From positions 12,950,000-13,013,999 of the forward strand of contig NC_085880.1 in the NCBI RefSeq assembly GCF_034702125.1: 64,000 nt of DNA. Reading direction: 5' to 3'. Shown here piece after piece: positions 36,612-46,510 of this stretch. Made by a program: the position numbers and the translations under genes. The stretch's first letter is position 1; each line of letters begins with the position of its first letter. The notes under the pieces are model-generated. The model did not search any database and was not told the origin of the DNA. It saw only the letters and a program-made list of their open reading frames with translations. This DNA is from Engraulis encrasicolus. Its lineage: Eukaryota > Chordata > Actinopteri > Clupeiformes > Engraulidae.

Positions 36612-38198
36612 AAAAGAATCTGTCAGGTTTTCCTGAAGACGTTGTAAATTTGAACATAATATAAAAGGCCTGGTGCAGCACTTACGGGTCTTTAGACAAA
36701 TGTCCAGAGGTAAGACAGACGCCTTGTAGGCTATGTGAAGAAAAATATCTTACTTATACAGGATAAGTGTTTTGAACACTTAAAAAGGCCATAGGAAGAT
36801 CACCAGAAATATTTTTAACAAAATGATTTAGTTTTGTTTGTAATGTATAGCAAGTAAGTTCCACTACTCAGCTTTGATGAAAAGATACATGGAAAGAATG
36901 AAGGAAAAAGATTTGAAGACTTAAAAAAAGAAAATGAAAATGAAAAGGAGAAGGAGAACCTCTACCAGACTTAAATGGCTTCACCATGAAATGCGGCAAG
37001 CTGCATGTTCCCGTGACAATCCTCTGGCCTTGCTTGTAAGCAAGAAAGGGTGTGTCTAGCCAGCCGAGCCTCGCGTAGCTCAATGTCTGTCCCGTCGTCT
37101 ATGTCAGAGGCAAGCAAAGAGGTGTTTTTGTAACTTTTAAGTGTTCCCCGCCAAGGTTTGGTTGTAGAAATGCATGGTTTGTATTTTGAAGAATGGCTGC
37201 TGGGGGATCTTTTCAATTGACACTTTGGGAACTTTTTTTGATGGACTAGTAGCATGCTTGGTGGAGAGCGTATCAGTGGAGAACGTCCTCCGCCGCCTCT
37301 CCTCTTTTAGCCATTGTGTAAACGAAACGCTATGTACGTGTACGTACCATAGCGAGAGACTTCATCTAAGCCGCACCGTTTCTTGCCGCTCTGACCGCTC
37401 AGATGGATTTGTTAATATCAGATCTTGACACATGTGATTTTCCTCAGAACCGGTGAATTAATTTTGATCTCACTCAGGAGTTTGCGTGTGAATGTTTCAG
37501 GTTTTTAGTCTAAAATTTTCATGTTCTCCCTCTTGAGCTGCTTAATGTTAATATTTTAAAGGCACTGTCATAAATGTTTTACAATCTTTGGATTCTTTTG
37601 GGTTTGGGCAAGGAGAAATGGGGGTTGCACTTTTATTCTTTTTTCCTGTCCTCTCTCTTTGCTTTTTTTATTATTTACTATTATTTTTGAAGGCGCTTAT
37701 TTATCCTCCTGGTCTTAGGAAGAGAAATCTGAAACTGTACAGCTACCTACAGTTGTTTGTACTGTTTGTATTTATGTATTGCATTTTAATATAAGAAGGC
37801 AGATCTGCGATGCAGTAGACGTGAACCTCTAGCGGTGTTGAGGGCTAGACAAATGTAAGCGTTTTCCTCCCATGGCTTTGCTCTTTGGGTGGTCCGTTGT
37901 TGTAGCCTCACAAGGTTGCACAATTAGGAGATAAATACATATTTTATTTATATATACACAGATTTAAGTAATTAGCTGACCGGTGCAATACTTACATGTT
38001 AACTACCCTCTTTTTTTTCTTCTTCTTCTTCTACTTCTTCTTGTGAAATCCTTATCCACAGAATGCCTACTACTTCGTTGGAATTACTGAAATACCTCAT
38101 ATACTGTACATATAGGCTTTGAAATGTTGTGTATCAAATGTATGTGTATATTGGCATCAGAGCCCACCTCAAACATTGTCATTGTTAGAACACTGTTT

Positions 38199-38236
<38 letters not shown>

Positions 38237-38678
38237 GTATGCGTATGCTTGTCTCACAGGAGTGTGGGATGGCGTATATTAACTGTTTTAATCAATGTAA
38301 GGTGAATTCCTTGATATATTAAAAAAGTTAGTGAGTCTGTGTGGGTGATGGGGGTGGGGTTGGGAATTAATCAATCATTGAAGGACACGTTTTATTCAAT
38401 TATGCCTGTTCTAGTACATTTAACAAAAACGAGTAATCAAAGTCATTGGACTGAACGCTTCTGTAGTGTACTTACAAAAAGCTGTTCAAAATATTAGCTG
38501 TTTGTGTATATCTTATCAAAGCAACGTAGTAAAATACAAAACAAATACGAGGAGCGCCACATGCTACACCTCCTCTTCATGTATGTGTTTGAGGCTCTGC
38601 CTTCCTGTAGTTTGGCTGACTCAAATGTCAAAATTTGGAATAGAACCAAAATATTGCCAGAAGACGATGTAGACACAC

Positions 38679-38710
<32 letters not shown>

Positions 38711-41700
38711 GTTTTTTTTTGGTTGTACGTTTCCAATCTCAACCTTGTACTACTGTTTTGTTTTATTTGAGAAGTGCATTCTTGGTTGTGACAAGACGCT
38801 TAATAACTAGAAAAGTAGAACACTACTGATGCTATTTGACTGACCTCAAGTGGTGAAAGCCTCCTACAGCTGCTTTAGTTCATAGGTGAAAATGAACATG
38901 TGTGTAGTCTGTCTAAAACTTTAACCACGCTGCCGATATTTAAAAATGCGGTGGCGATTCTCTGGACCTTGTATCGGTATGTGAACATGCCGTCCTATAT
39001 ATATATATATAATATATTTAATATTTCCAGGATGTTAACTCCAGGCCTGCACGCAGTAGAGGCAAACTAAAATGCACTTAAAAGAAAATATTGTATTCCA
39101 AAACAACACAATGTTTTTGTTCTGTTGTTGATTTGTTTGATTTAATTGAGACTACTTTCTTTTTAAATGCACTCCAAAAGATTCCAGAAAACCACAGATT
39201 ATTATTATTATTATTATTATTATTAGGATATGTTTTACAGGAATGAATATGTTGACCATTTCCCAGTCAGGTCTTTAAAGCTCATCATCATCCTTTATTT
39301 CTGTTACCATGGCAGCAAGAAAAGAACATTTATCTCAAGTATATTCCAGTTGTTTTACAGGATTCAGACTGATACCTGCCAGTAAGCGTAATGTTTCATT
39401 AAAGACTGGATTTAAGCCATACATTTTAGATACCATGACATTAAATGCATTGGTATGTAACCTCTATTTTATGGATTATGGATCAAGGTTATTAAAGCAA
39501 TCGCAAGACGCCAGAATTTCAATGAGGCAGACCGTATCTGTACACAAAGATCTGAAACGGGCTTAGTTTCCATTTGCTCGTGTTTTTGCAGTTTATTTAA
39601 TGCATTGTTCACGCCATTAATTTCTCTGGATTTGCTTTAATGCTCATTGCAACCAAGTGGCGTCATGTGATAACACAGACTTTGATTCTTGCACACGACT
39701 CATCCTCAGGAAAAAAAAATACACTTTGCATTTCATATAGATAGTTTTCTGATGACAGGAAGAATCAAATAAATTTACCTCATTTCTTTACATTTAAGAT
39801 ATTTGGAGATTTCCCCTGTTTGGCAGATTAATTTCCGAGAGCTACAGTGGCATATACAAGTCAAAAATCTTTAAGATTTTCTTTGTAAATTTCATCGAAA
39901 TGTTCTTGATGTCAAACCTATTGGGTAATTCCCCTCCGCTGTGAAGTGTTAGGTGCATTCACTGAAGTGCTTGTTTGAATTCACCTCCTTGTCCAGGTTT
40001 GATGTTGGCCAAATGGTTATGACGAACTCTGATGCTCACAGTACCTCAGACATGCGATGACCTGTTCACATGCTGAACTTTATTTTGGTTTGTGTTCACT
40101 GGCATCCTTTAGTGATGTAGCATACTGGCCCAGTTTTAGGGTGAAAATAATTTATTTTCATGCATTTTCTACAACCACTGTAAGCCAGAATGTTCTCATG
40201 CTCCATACTCACACTTGGCAGTGTAATAAGCTGTGTGAATTCTGGCCCTAGCCTTTTGTTTTTCTGAAACGGGCAGGCCAGAGCTTCACTGGACCTCATT
40301 TCATATTTTATGTAATTCAATGTTTTGTACTGTAAAATATATTGTGTGTAGGCCCTATGTCTTTTTTTCTTTTCTTTTCCCCCCTCCTTACTTTGGTGGG
40401 ACATCATGGCGGTAATTGGCAATTTATTATATAGCACTTGCTACTGAATTTGTTTGCCCTTTTTTCATCGTTAAACAAAGATGAAGTATTATTATTTGAA
40501 ATTGTTGCTTACCAAAAAAGATTTTATTTGTTTCTATTTGTGATGTGTTGAAGTGATTTAATTTTTAGCTTGTATTGTTTATTAATTAGCCTAGCCCTAG
40601 AGCATCTTGATTAATGCATGTGAATACAATCGGTGGTTTCATTCACAAAAGAGTGGATCTAACTGTGTTTTATTACACTGGAATATTACAGACCAACTAA
40701 AATGAATGTTTCAACATTTTCTTTCAATAAATGTTTATGAGAACTTTAAAAATGTCAGTCTTATTTTTAACACCATTCATAACCTATTGCCTTGCTAACA
40801 TGGTAAAGAAAGATACTCTGACTTCGAAATTATTTGTCCTGATTCAGATGGGGTTCCTTAGTATTACAAAGCATTGCCAAATGTTGGTGAGGTTTAGATA
40901 TCTTATGTATATCTTCATCTTATGTTTTGCAGTGCCTCCCACAGCCTGGGTTTTGCACACCCAAGGAATCAACAGTCCACGTCTGACCTAGATCGAGTCA
41001 TGGCCAAGCTCTGTGGACATCACCAGCGTCAGATAGTGGATGCGCTGGGATATCTGGAGACGGAAGTCAAAGCCGTCAAAGCCATGGCTTCGTCCAGTGT
41101 TTCGCAGGTACCTCCAAGAGCAGTAGTAGGCCCACATGAGCGCACACATGTAAGCCCTGTCCGAACACCTCGTCCAGAGACCTGGGACAGTAAGCGTACA
41201 GAGAGAGCGCAGCCATTTTCGCCCAAAGCCACATGCAAAACAGCCGGACCGCACACAGCAGTGGAATTCGCTATGCCCGGGAGTAGCAAAAGGGAGGTGC
41301 TGGATAGAAGCTACTATGCTGGTTCGCGTAATGTCCGTGGGCCTGGTTTGATTATAGACTTGCGGGGAGATGAGAATGAGGGAGGGAATATTTTATCGTC
41401 TCTGCTTACTAGTTCACATGGTTATGAAACTGTGCGTCACCCGTTCCAGTCACCCCAACGAGTCTGTAGTACCAAACCTGAGCCACCCACTCCACCTAAA
41501 GACAAGCGGGCAAGCGATCGTGTCCTCTGTGCTAGCACTGCTTCAGAAGAGGTACGGAAAGTTTCTGAAACGACAATGCAAACAGGTAGTCAAGATTTAG
41601 ATGTCATTGAAGTGCTGCCATCTTCTCAGCCTATCAAGTCACCTCAGCCATCCAGTGAGGGCTTCCCCAGACATGCCAAAGAAATACCATCCCCACCTTC

Positions 41701-44700
41701 GATATCCCAGCGACCCTGTGCCACTATTTCCCCCAACCCACCCAGAACAGCTAGGAAAAGCAGAAATAGCTCTTTACCTCGAACAAAGGATGGTTCCCTT
41801 TACCGAGTTGATCCTGATATCAATTGTGACATTGTATATATTGGGAAGTCTATCACAGAGTGTCATTTGGAACCTTCAAACCGAATGCTACCACGACGGA
41901 ATGCCAGAAAGAGCATTAGGGGTCACATGTATACTGAAGATTACTTGGAACTAAAAACTGTACGAACGCTGGCCAGGAAGTCTACAGGAAATGGTACAGG
42001 CAATTGCCCCTTACCAATGCCAGTCATCACAATGGTTACTCCAAAACAGGTCCTTGCTAAGCCTGACGGTGTTCCCCCAGTTGACATGCCATTCCCTGGA
42101 GGAGAATGTGGAGAATCTGTCTCGCAGACACCACCCCCAGAAACCCCCCGAGATAATGAGATGCTTGGTGATGTACTGAGCAGTGTGAGTGATGCCGACA
42201 TGATTGTAGAAACTAGTCAGACTGGTCAGACAGCAAACCAAGACAAGGTAGATTCTAATACTGAAATGACACCTGTGTTAACTGGCCAGACAACAAGCCA
42301 AGACAATGTAGAATCTAATACTGAAATGAAACCTGTGGTACCTAGCCAGACAGCAAACCAAGACATGGTAGATTCTAATAGTGAAATGACACCTGTGGTA
42401 CCTGGCCAGACAACAAGCCAAGACGAGGTGGATTCTAATTCTGAAATCACACCTGCAGGAACTGGCCAGACAGCAAGCAAAGACGTAATAGATTCTAATG
42501 CTGAAATTACACCTGTGATGACTTGCCAGACAACAAACCAAGACGAGGTAGATTCTAATTCTGAAATCACACCTGCAGCAACTGGTCAGACAACAGGTCA
42601 AGACAAAGTAGATTTTAATTCTGAAATTGGCCAGACAACAAGCCAAGACAAAGTAGATTCTAACTCTGAAATTACACCTGTAGCACCTGGCCAGACAGCA
42701 AGCCTCGACAAGGTAATTGCTAATAATGAAATCACTCCTGTAGTAACTGACGAAAGTAGCTTACCTGAAGATGATGTGATTGTGTGCTCTGAAGATCATA
42801 ATAAGCAACCAGTACTTGAGCTACCTGTTAGCAATGAGAATAACGACTTACCTGTCAGTGGTGAGCAGAGCAAGGTAGACGATGATCAGACTGTGAACGT
42901 TGATGAACAGAGTAAAGTCGCTGACTATTCAGAACCAGTGTCGGAAATGACGAAAGAAGATTTACCACCAGTGTCGGAAATGACAAAAGAAGATTCACCA
43001 CCTGAGTCCCCAACTCAACCACTTCCTGTTTTGGACGTCAAGGGTGTAGAGGAGAGTGTTGTCAGAGGTGAATCGCCAGCTATGACACAAGTGGATAAGG
43101 AGGAGGACCCTGATATGAAGGAATCCACATCTGATGTAAAGTCGGTCGATCAGAATGTTGATTTGGACAATGTAGCAAGTGTAGAACAGTTGGCAATAGA
43201 GACATTGCCATTAGAGAGGGGGAACACTGACCAACCCACTCCCACTGATGAGGAGGCCTCTGATAAACGTATTGAGGCTGAATCAAACACACGCTGCAAA
43301 CCTATTGAAACAGAGATCAAAGCAGTGAACGAGGAGCCCAGTGTGGAAGACACACTTTCAGATATCCCACCAGAAACCTTGTCAGAAAAAGAAACTGTAA
43401 CGAGGGAGGTATTCAGCTCACCAGATGGCAAGAAACCAAAAAGAATCAGGAAGCCCAGGCGCTTTGGCAGCTCTGACAGACAGTTGCGTAGCAGAGTCTC
43501 TGATGCTCAACAAGTACCCCAGACCCCTGAGAAAAGTGCTCTGGTCATAACAGAACAAGCCCCTCTCTCTATTGTCGAACAACCTAAAAGCCCAGAGGCA
43601 AAACGTCCATCGAGATCTGTAAAAGCAAAGGCATCAGAAAGTGATTCATCGAAAGCTGACGTACCACAGGGTGCCGAGGTATCTCAGACCCCTGAGAAAA
43701 ACGATCAGGTCACGACGCCACAACTTCCCGAGTCTGTTGCAGAGTGTCAGAGTCCTGAGACAAAACGGCCACTGAAATCTGTAAAAGCAAAGGCTTCAGA
43801 AAACGATCCATCAACTTCTGAAATTAAGGAATCTCAAGAGCCTAGATCCTCTGATGTCCAAGAACTGTCCCAGACCCCAGAGGAAAGCAATCAGGTCATG
43901 AGCGCACAAAATTCTAAGTCCACTATTGATCAAAGTCAGAGTCTTGATTCAAAACGGCCATTGAGGTCTGCACAGTTGAAGGCCCCAGAAAGCGTAGCAC
44001 CAAACGATAACGTTATGGAGAGTGCTACAGCCAGTAAGGAGGAATCTCAAGAGCCTAGCGCTGATAAAGTAAAAACTGAATCAAGCCCTCCTGAGAAAAC
44101 GGTAGCAGATCAAGCAGTGCAGACTAGAAAGCTTAGGTCAACCCCGGCAAGAAAGAAACTTGATCAGGAGGGAGGGCAGAATATGATTTCTGCATCATCC
44201 AGTGCTGATGCTCAGCCTTTAACCACCGAAGAGCAACAAGATACAGAGGCTGTTGTAGAGATATGCAAGGCACTTTCAGACACGACAGCAACACTTACAG
44301 ATTTACCTGCTTGTCACAGCCCTATTAAAGATACTGTTACAGATCCAGTTGGTCATCAGTCTGTCTCCCCAGCTGTAGCTAGCCCGAGAGTCTCAAGACA
44401 TATGCCATTGAGAAGCAGGACTAGCCCTGTGGATAGCGATACACTTCCAACCATAGTAAAATCCTCCATAGAAACATGTGAGCCGCTGCCTGAAAAGAGT
44501 GATCCTGTTATGGTGGAGGACAACTCACCACAGCCTTCCCAAAGTCCCTCCACAAGTTCTGCTACTGAGAACTCTCGCCACATGCCACTGAGGGGCCGAA
44601 GCCAGGGTATTGACAGTGATGGCAGTTCTTCCTCCGCCAATCTCTCAGAGAATCTTAATCGTATGCCTCTGAGAAGTAGCAGTTCCATTAGTGCTGTTCA

Positions 44701-46510
44701 ACCCACCAGTCCTACACCATCTGCCCGGGACAAGAAAGTCCAGAGTTATCCGAGGCCTTCTAAATCTGGATTCCTTTCTTCAGACACAGACTCTGAACCT
44801 AGCCTTGTTGGCTCGCCTCTTAAATACAGACCTGCGAGGAGTTCACGAGTTCAGAAAAAAGATGCAGTCATTCATGACGCCTTGCCTGGCACCTCAAATA
44901 CTGAGCCCACCGTATCACGTTCTTCCAAGTTCTTGGAGGCCATGAACAGAGAAGAAGGTCAGCTTCTGATTGCTAATTTAAATACCAAATTTGATAAAAT
45001 GCAAAAAGGGTGGGTTCAGATGGACAAGGAAGGGCCACAGGTCTCAAGATCGAGGAACAAAGCCGACCGTTTCAAACACATTTGGAAGAGCAAGCGCAGA
45101 ATTCGAAAACCCAGACCCTTAGAATCACAAAGATTTTCCCCAGTGCAAATGCTGTTTATGAAATCATTTCATTTACCAAGCATCTGTCGCTGGTTTTTAC
45201 AGTCCACAGAAACAAAGTCCCTCGTAATTGTCAAACACCTCAACACCCGACATCCATCTGAAACACAGCTGTGCTTTCAAAGCTCCTCGTCTATGGCTGG
45301 AACCTCGCATGGTAACTTTCCAAGCGTGCAAGCGGAGCGTTTGAAGAAACACCTGAAAAAGTTTGCCATAGCTTCACCGGTAAAGAGCACGGCCAAGAGT
45401 CAGAAGCTCATTGCAGATGCACTGGAACAAGACCCCATCAACATTGAGGGAAAGGACAACCTCCTGTCTACAGCCGCCACTCGCATGTCCACCAAGCCTC
45501 ACAGTTACATGGGTGTTACTCAGACCACTGACACCCAGAAGGTCACTGGTGCGGTGAAAAACCCAGCAAGTGCCAGGATCTTGAGGAAGTACTCTCACAT
45601 GCGCGAGAAAATGCAAGGACAGCACAAGTCAAGAAACTTGAAAGACCAGAAGGCTGAACACGAGAAAGCATCCAGACCGAAGGTGTCAACTGCACAAAAA
45701 CCTGCGCTTCCCAAGAAAAACAACGGAAAAGAAGCAATTGTTGCAAAGAAGGACAATGCATCACAGTCTCCATCTAGTAGGAGGAGTACACCAAGAGCTT
45801 CCATCAAAGAAAGCGATAAAGAAAAAGTCTCAAAGTCTACTAGCAGTAAAGTGGTCAGGGAACTTGCTGATAAAGACACCCCTTCACCAAAACGGGCCCA
45901 AAAGACACCAATGTCCCCCAGGCCTCAGAGAACCACTGCAGCCACTACTTCAAGCCCAAAAAGTAATAGGCCCACAAACAAAAAAGAGAATCTAACAGAA
46001 AAACTTACAAATGCAAAATCTCCACAAACACCATCTCGGAGGACAACCGCATCCACTGCTTTGAGCCCAAAAACAAATGCAAACAAAAAAGACAATGCTG
46101 CAGAGAAGCATCCAAATGTGAAATCCCCTCCAACACCAACTCAGAGGACAACCCCATCCACTGCTTTGAGCCCAAAAGCAAATGCAAACAAAAAAGAGAA
46201 TACTACAGAGAAACGTCCAAATGAAAAATCTCCGCAAACACCAACTTCAACCTCTGATTCAAAGGCAGAAACGAAGAAGCCGGTTGCCGTGAAAACCACT
46301 GCGGTTGTAGTCACCTCTCCCCCTGTACCCATGAGTCCTGATTCGTCGGTCGCACAAGACCAAGTGCTGACTAGATCGCAGAGAAAGATGGAGGAAGCAC
46401 ATCGCATGACCACTGAGTCTCCCAAATCGGCTACAAAAAGAGCACAAGATCCTGTCGTAAACGCATCCCCAGCAAAACGTACAAGGACATCGCTCTCGAA
46501 AACAAACTGA
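15975..46510 (+). CDS. lcor: lcor long isoform, C10orf12/PALI1-type (seven coding exons, 2188 aa)
   Basis: Shares exons 1-6 with the short form, then splices from 32050 (phase 2, GG|GTAAGT) to 40933 (TTTGCAG|T), reading GGT GCC in frame to TGA at 46508-46510. In mammals the equivalent product (PALI1) binds Polycomb repressive complex 2 and promotes H3K27 methylation. The NR box and CtBP motifs are kept and the psq domain is replaced. The large exon begins with SLGF...MAKLCGHHQRQIVDALGYLE. It then has a 20-residue tandem repeat (about 761-936), KRPLRSVKAKASE-type repeats (about 1217-1349) and HMPLR repeats (about 1484-1583). A conserved block follows: RFKHIWKSKRR (about 1709), FSPVQMLFMKSF (about 1731), QAERLKKHLKKF (about 1796) and ARILRKYSHMR (about 1877). 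The tail is Lys/Ser/Pro-rich. It is longer than human PALI1 (about 1557 aa), largely through repeats and disordered sequence. The PRC2 role here is inferred. Confidence 0.9.
18372..18462. repeat. (TG)n microsatellite in lcor intron 1
   Basis: About 45 TG units. A complementary-strand (CA)n array of about 33 units follows at 18617-18683, so the two could pair as an RNA or DNA hairpin with a 155-nt loop. Confidence 0.97.
18617..18683. repeat. (CA)n microsatellite in lcor intron 1
   Basis: About 33 CA units, starting right after GGCTGC. Confidence 0.97.
19456..19556. repeat. (TG)n/(GC)n compound microsatellite
   Basis: TG array with an internal GCGCGCGCGC block near 19533-19542, an alternating purine-pyrimidine tract of a kind that can adopt Z-form DNA. 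Confidence 0.95.
21776..21919. repeat. (CTTCT)n pentanucleotide array with CGGCT variants
   Basis: About 28 units. Most are TCTTC; an island of about four CGGCT units lies near 21869-21890, showing local spread of a variant inside the array. Confidence 0.95.
22924..23000. repeat. (TC)n microsatellite in lcor intron 1
   Basis: About 38 CT units, about 450 bp before the exon 2 acceptor. Confidence 0.97.
23450..23515 (+). CDS. lcor: lcor coding exon 2
   Basis: Acceptor CCTCCAG and donor AAAG|GTGAGT. Encodes FESILEGLFGSRLIEDLRLF then K. Too short to stand out as an open frame; identified by the conserved FESILEGLFG block and by phase. Confidence 0.92.
25401..27543. other. lcor intron 2, distal part
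   Basis: No supported exon. A 264-codon open stretch at 25401-26195 does not resemble a protein (see rejected items). There is a short (TG)n at about 27326-27348. Confidence 0.5.
27544..27623 (+). CDS. lcor: lcor coding exon 3
   Basis: Acceptor GGCAG and donor AAG|GTACTT. Encodes DCQPEGVSDWSFDENCLFCC then LRREKVK, highly conserved with LCOR and LCORL (a Cys-rich block). Confidence 0.93.
28151..28224 (+). repeat. (CT)n microsatellite upstream of lcor exon 4 acceptor
   Basis: About 37 CT units ending 30 bp before the exon 4 acceptor. Together with the TTTTTTTTCCTTTCTTGTC that follows it makes an exceptionally long polypyrimidine tract. Confidence 0.95.
28255..28393 (+). CDS. lcor: lcor coding exon 4
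   Basis: Acceptor CTCTCAG and donor AAAG|GTACAC. Encodes EHLLGLNNDSLG, later NSISNLEREAEEFLNAVLHRK, matching the EREAEEFLNAV-type block of LCOR. Confidence 0.93.
28708..29226 (+). CDS. lcor: lcor coding exon 5 (nuclear receptor box and first CtBP motif)
   Basis: Acceptor GCCGTAG and donor CAAG|GTGGGG. Begins DIPSFTDPDIPVVAREIMQR, then MIRQFAAEYTSK. It continues through about 100 residues of Ser/Ala/Pro/Thr low complexity and ends NPVLSQLLMAEQEAPLDLTV KK. The shorter human reference protein starts at the internal Met (MQRMIRQF), so an internal start may also be used here. Confidence 0.94.
29440..30283. mobile_element. 844-bp foldback element bounded by TTAA, in lcor intron 5
   Basis: Two arms of about 245 bp are inverted copies: TTAAAGTGGTAGTTCGCTAT at 29440 mirrors AGCGAACTACCACTTTAA at 30266-30283. 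They stay alignable inward through GACTCCAATG, CAATCGAT and AACTCACCG blocks to about 29688 and 30038, around a unique centre of about 350 bp. TTAA at both ends is consistent with a piggyBac-type non-autonomous element. No transposase frame is present. Confidence 0.8.
30439..31020. mobile_element. Second inverted-repeat element in lcor intron 5
   Basis: Arms at about 30439-30560 and 30890-31020 are inverted copies sharing TCTCAGAATTCC, CAAAATTCTGTGCCCCTGGT, CACGGAA and CGGAAGTGCTTTCT. Between them are two direct repeats (near 30650 and 30765) with GACCAAAACAA...TAACC...CAG. Terminal duplications were not resolved. Confidence 0.7.
31963..32050 (+). CDS. lcor: lcor coding exon 6 (second CtBP-type motif; isoform branch point)
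   Basis: Acceptor TTCTCAG and donor GG|GTAAGT. Encodes DGVLDLSTKKTW then SSRGPVPIRAPMTPLVK. It ends in phase 2, and both alternative last exons start in the matching phase (G|ATC at 34300, T|GCC at 40933). A (GT)n-rich tract lies just upstream (about 31825-31944). Confidence 0.94.
32785..32965 (-). mobile_element. Short non-autonomous element, family A copy 2
   Basis: Inverted relative to the 8650 copy. It starts CAGAGGCGGAACAGTTGTAC and ends near CCCCGCCCCTGG, and contains CACTGATAAGGCCCCCCATA and TGGCCCTGGGCCCAAGGGCG. Lies in lcor intron 6. Confidence 0.7.
32966..34299. other. lcor intron 6, proximal part of the long-isoform intron
   Basis: T-rich intronic sequence with no exon. An AATAAA in an AATAAAGTAAT context near 34055 could act as an intronic polyadenylation signal, but nothing supports its use. 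Confidence 0.5.
34300..35356 (+). CDS. lcor: lcor coding exon 7, short-isoform last exon (NLS and psq HTH domain)
   Basis: Acceptor CAATCAG. Runs open from ISPRCDHRH to TGA at 35354-35356. It has a short poly-Gln run (seven Gln), the LCOR block LKIPQVRGVDLSW, the acidic segment TSDPEADSS, KQPRKKRGRYRQYN and the helix-turn-helix. The tail is Met/Gly-rich (GMGMGMGLGMGVGVGVKIEP), a fish embellishment before the conserved VKIE. Confidence 0.95.
36572..36613 (+). repeat. (AAAG)n tetranucleotide repeat in the lcor 3' UTR region
   Basis: About ten AAAG units, followed by an A-rich variant. Confidence 0.95.
40726..40731 (+). other. lcor: Candidate polyadenylation signal, short lcor isoform
   Basis: AATAAA in TTTCAATAAATGTTTATG, lying between the short-isoform stop and the acceptor of the long-isoform exon, as an alternative-last-exon choice would require. 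Confidence 0.5.
40933..46510 (+). CDS. lcor: lcor alternative last exon (PALI1/C10orf12-specific, 5578 nt)
   Basis: A single uninterrupted frame of 1859 codons after the acceptor TTTTGCAG, ending KRTRTSLSKTN and TGA. Most is Ser/Thr/Pro/Glu-rich and probably disordered, with three repeat systems. The clearly conserved part is nt 44930-45610 (KFLEAMNREEGQLL, RFKHIWKSKRR, SPVQMLFMKSFHLPSICRWF, ARILRKYSHMREKM), similar to the C-terminal half of human C10orf12. Long antisense frames here are shadows. Confidence 0.93.
42224..42750 (+). repeat. lcor: Coding minisatellite, about nine 60-bp units
   Basis: The unit encodes about 20 residues of the pattern GQTTSQDKVDSNSEITPVVT. Copies begin near 42224, 42284, 42344, 42404, 42464, 42524, 42584, 42629 and 42689. 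One copy, near 42584, is 15 bp shorter, so length change is in whole codons and keeps the frame. Confidence 0.93.
45960..46245 (+). repeat. lcor: C-terminal coding repeat, about 34 residues, three copies
   Basis: The unit has the pattern KSPQTPSRRTTASTALSPKT followed by NANKKDNAAEKHPN. The first copy is diverged (TTAATTSSPKSNRPTNKKEN). It adds a Lys/Pro/Ser-Pro-rich basic tail to the long isoform. Confidence 0.9.

Larger units (their letters stand above)
35357..40745 (+). other. lcor: Predicted 3' UTR of the short lcor isoform
   Basis: 5.4 kb without coding potential, bounded by the stop at 35356 and an AATAAA at 40726-40731 in an A/T-rich context. It includes GA-rich repeats (35358-35440), an (AAAG)n tract at 36572-36613, a (TG)n at about 38199-38240, a 30-nt poly-T (38680-38709) and several TTTTTAA-rich segments. 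The alternative last exon of the long isoform starts 200 bp further on. UTR extent is inferred. Confidence 0.6.

Noticed and set aside
40922..40932. ATG at 40922 as an independent start of a stand-alone C10orf12-like gene
   Set aside because: It falls in the polypyrimidine/AG of a clean acceptor, and the phase matches lcor exon 6 exactly. An independent transcript cannot be excluded but is less likely.
42226..42646. Antisense frames opposite the coding minisatellite
   Set aside because: Shadows of the repeated sense frame; codon-periodic length change fits only the sense reading.
42224..42750. Regularly spaced repeats as a CRISPR array
   Set aside because: Units are contiguous, coding and without unique spacers, in a vertebrate genome.
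15975..46510. LCORL instead of LCOR
   Set aside because: The N-terminal exon lacks the LCORL poly-Ala start, and exon 3 reads GVSDWSFDENCLFCCLRR as in LCOR. Linkage with slit1 fits LCOR.
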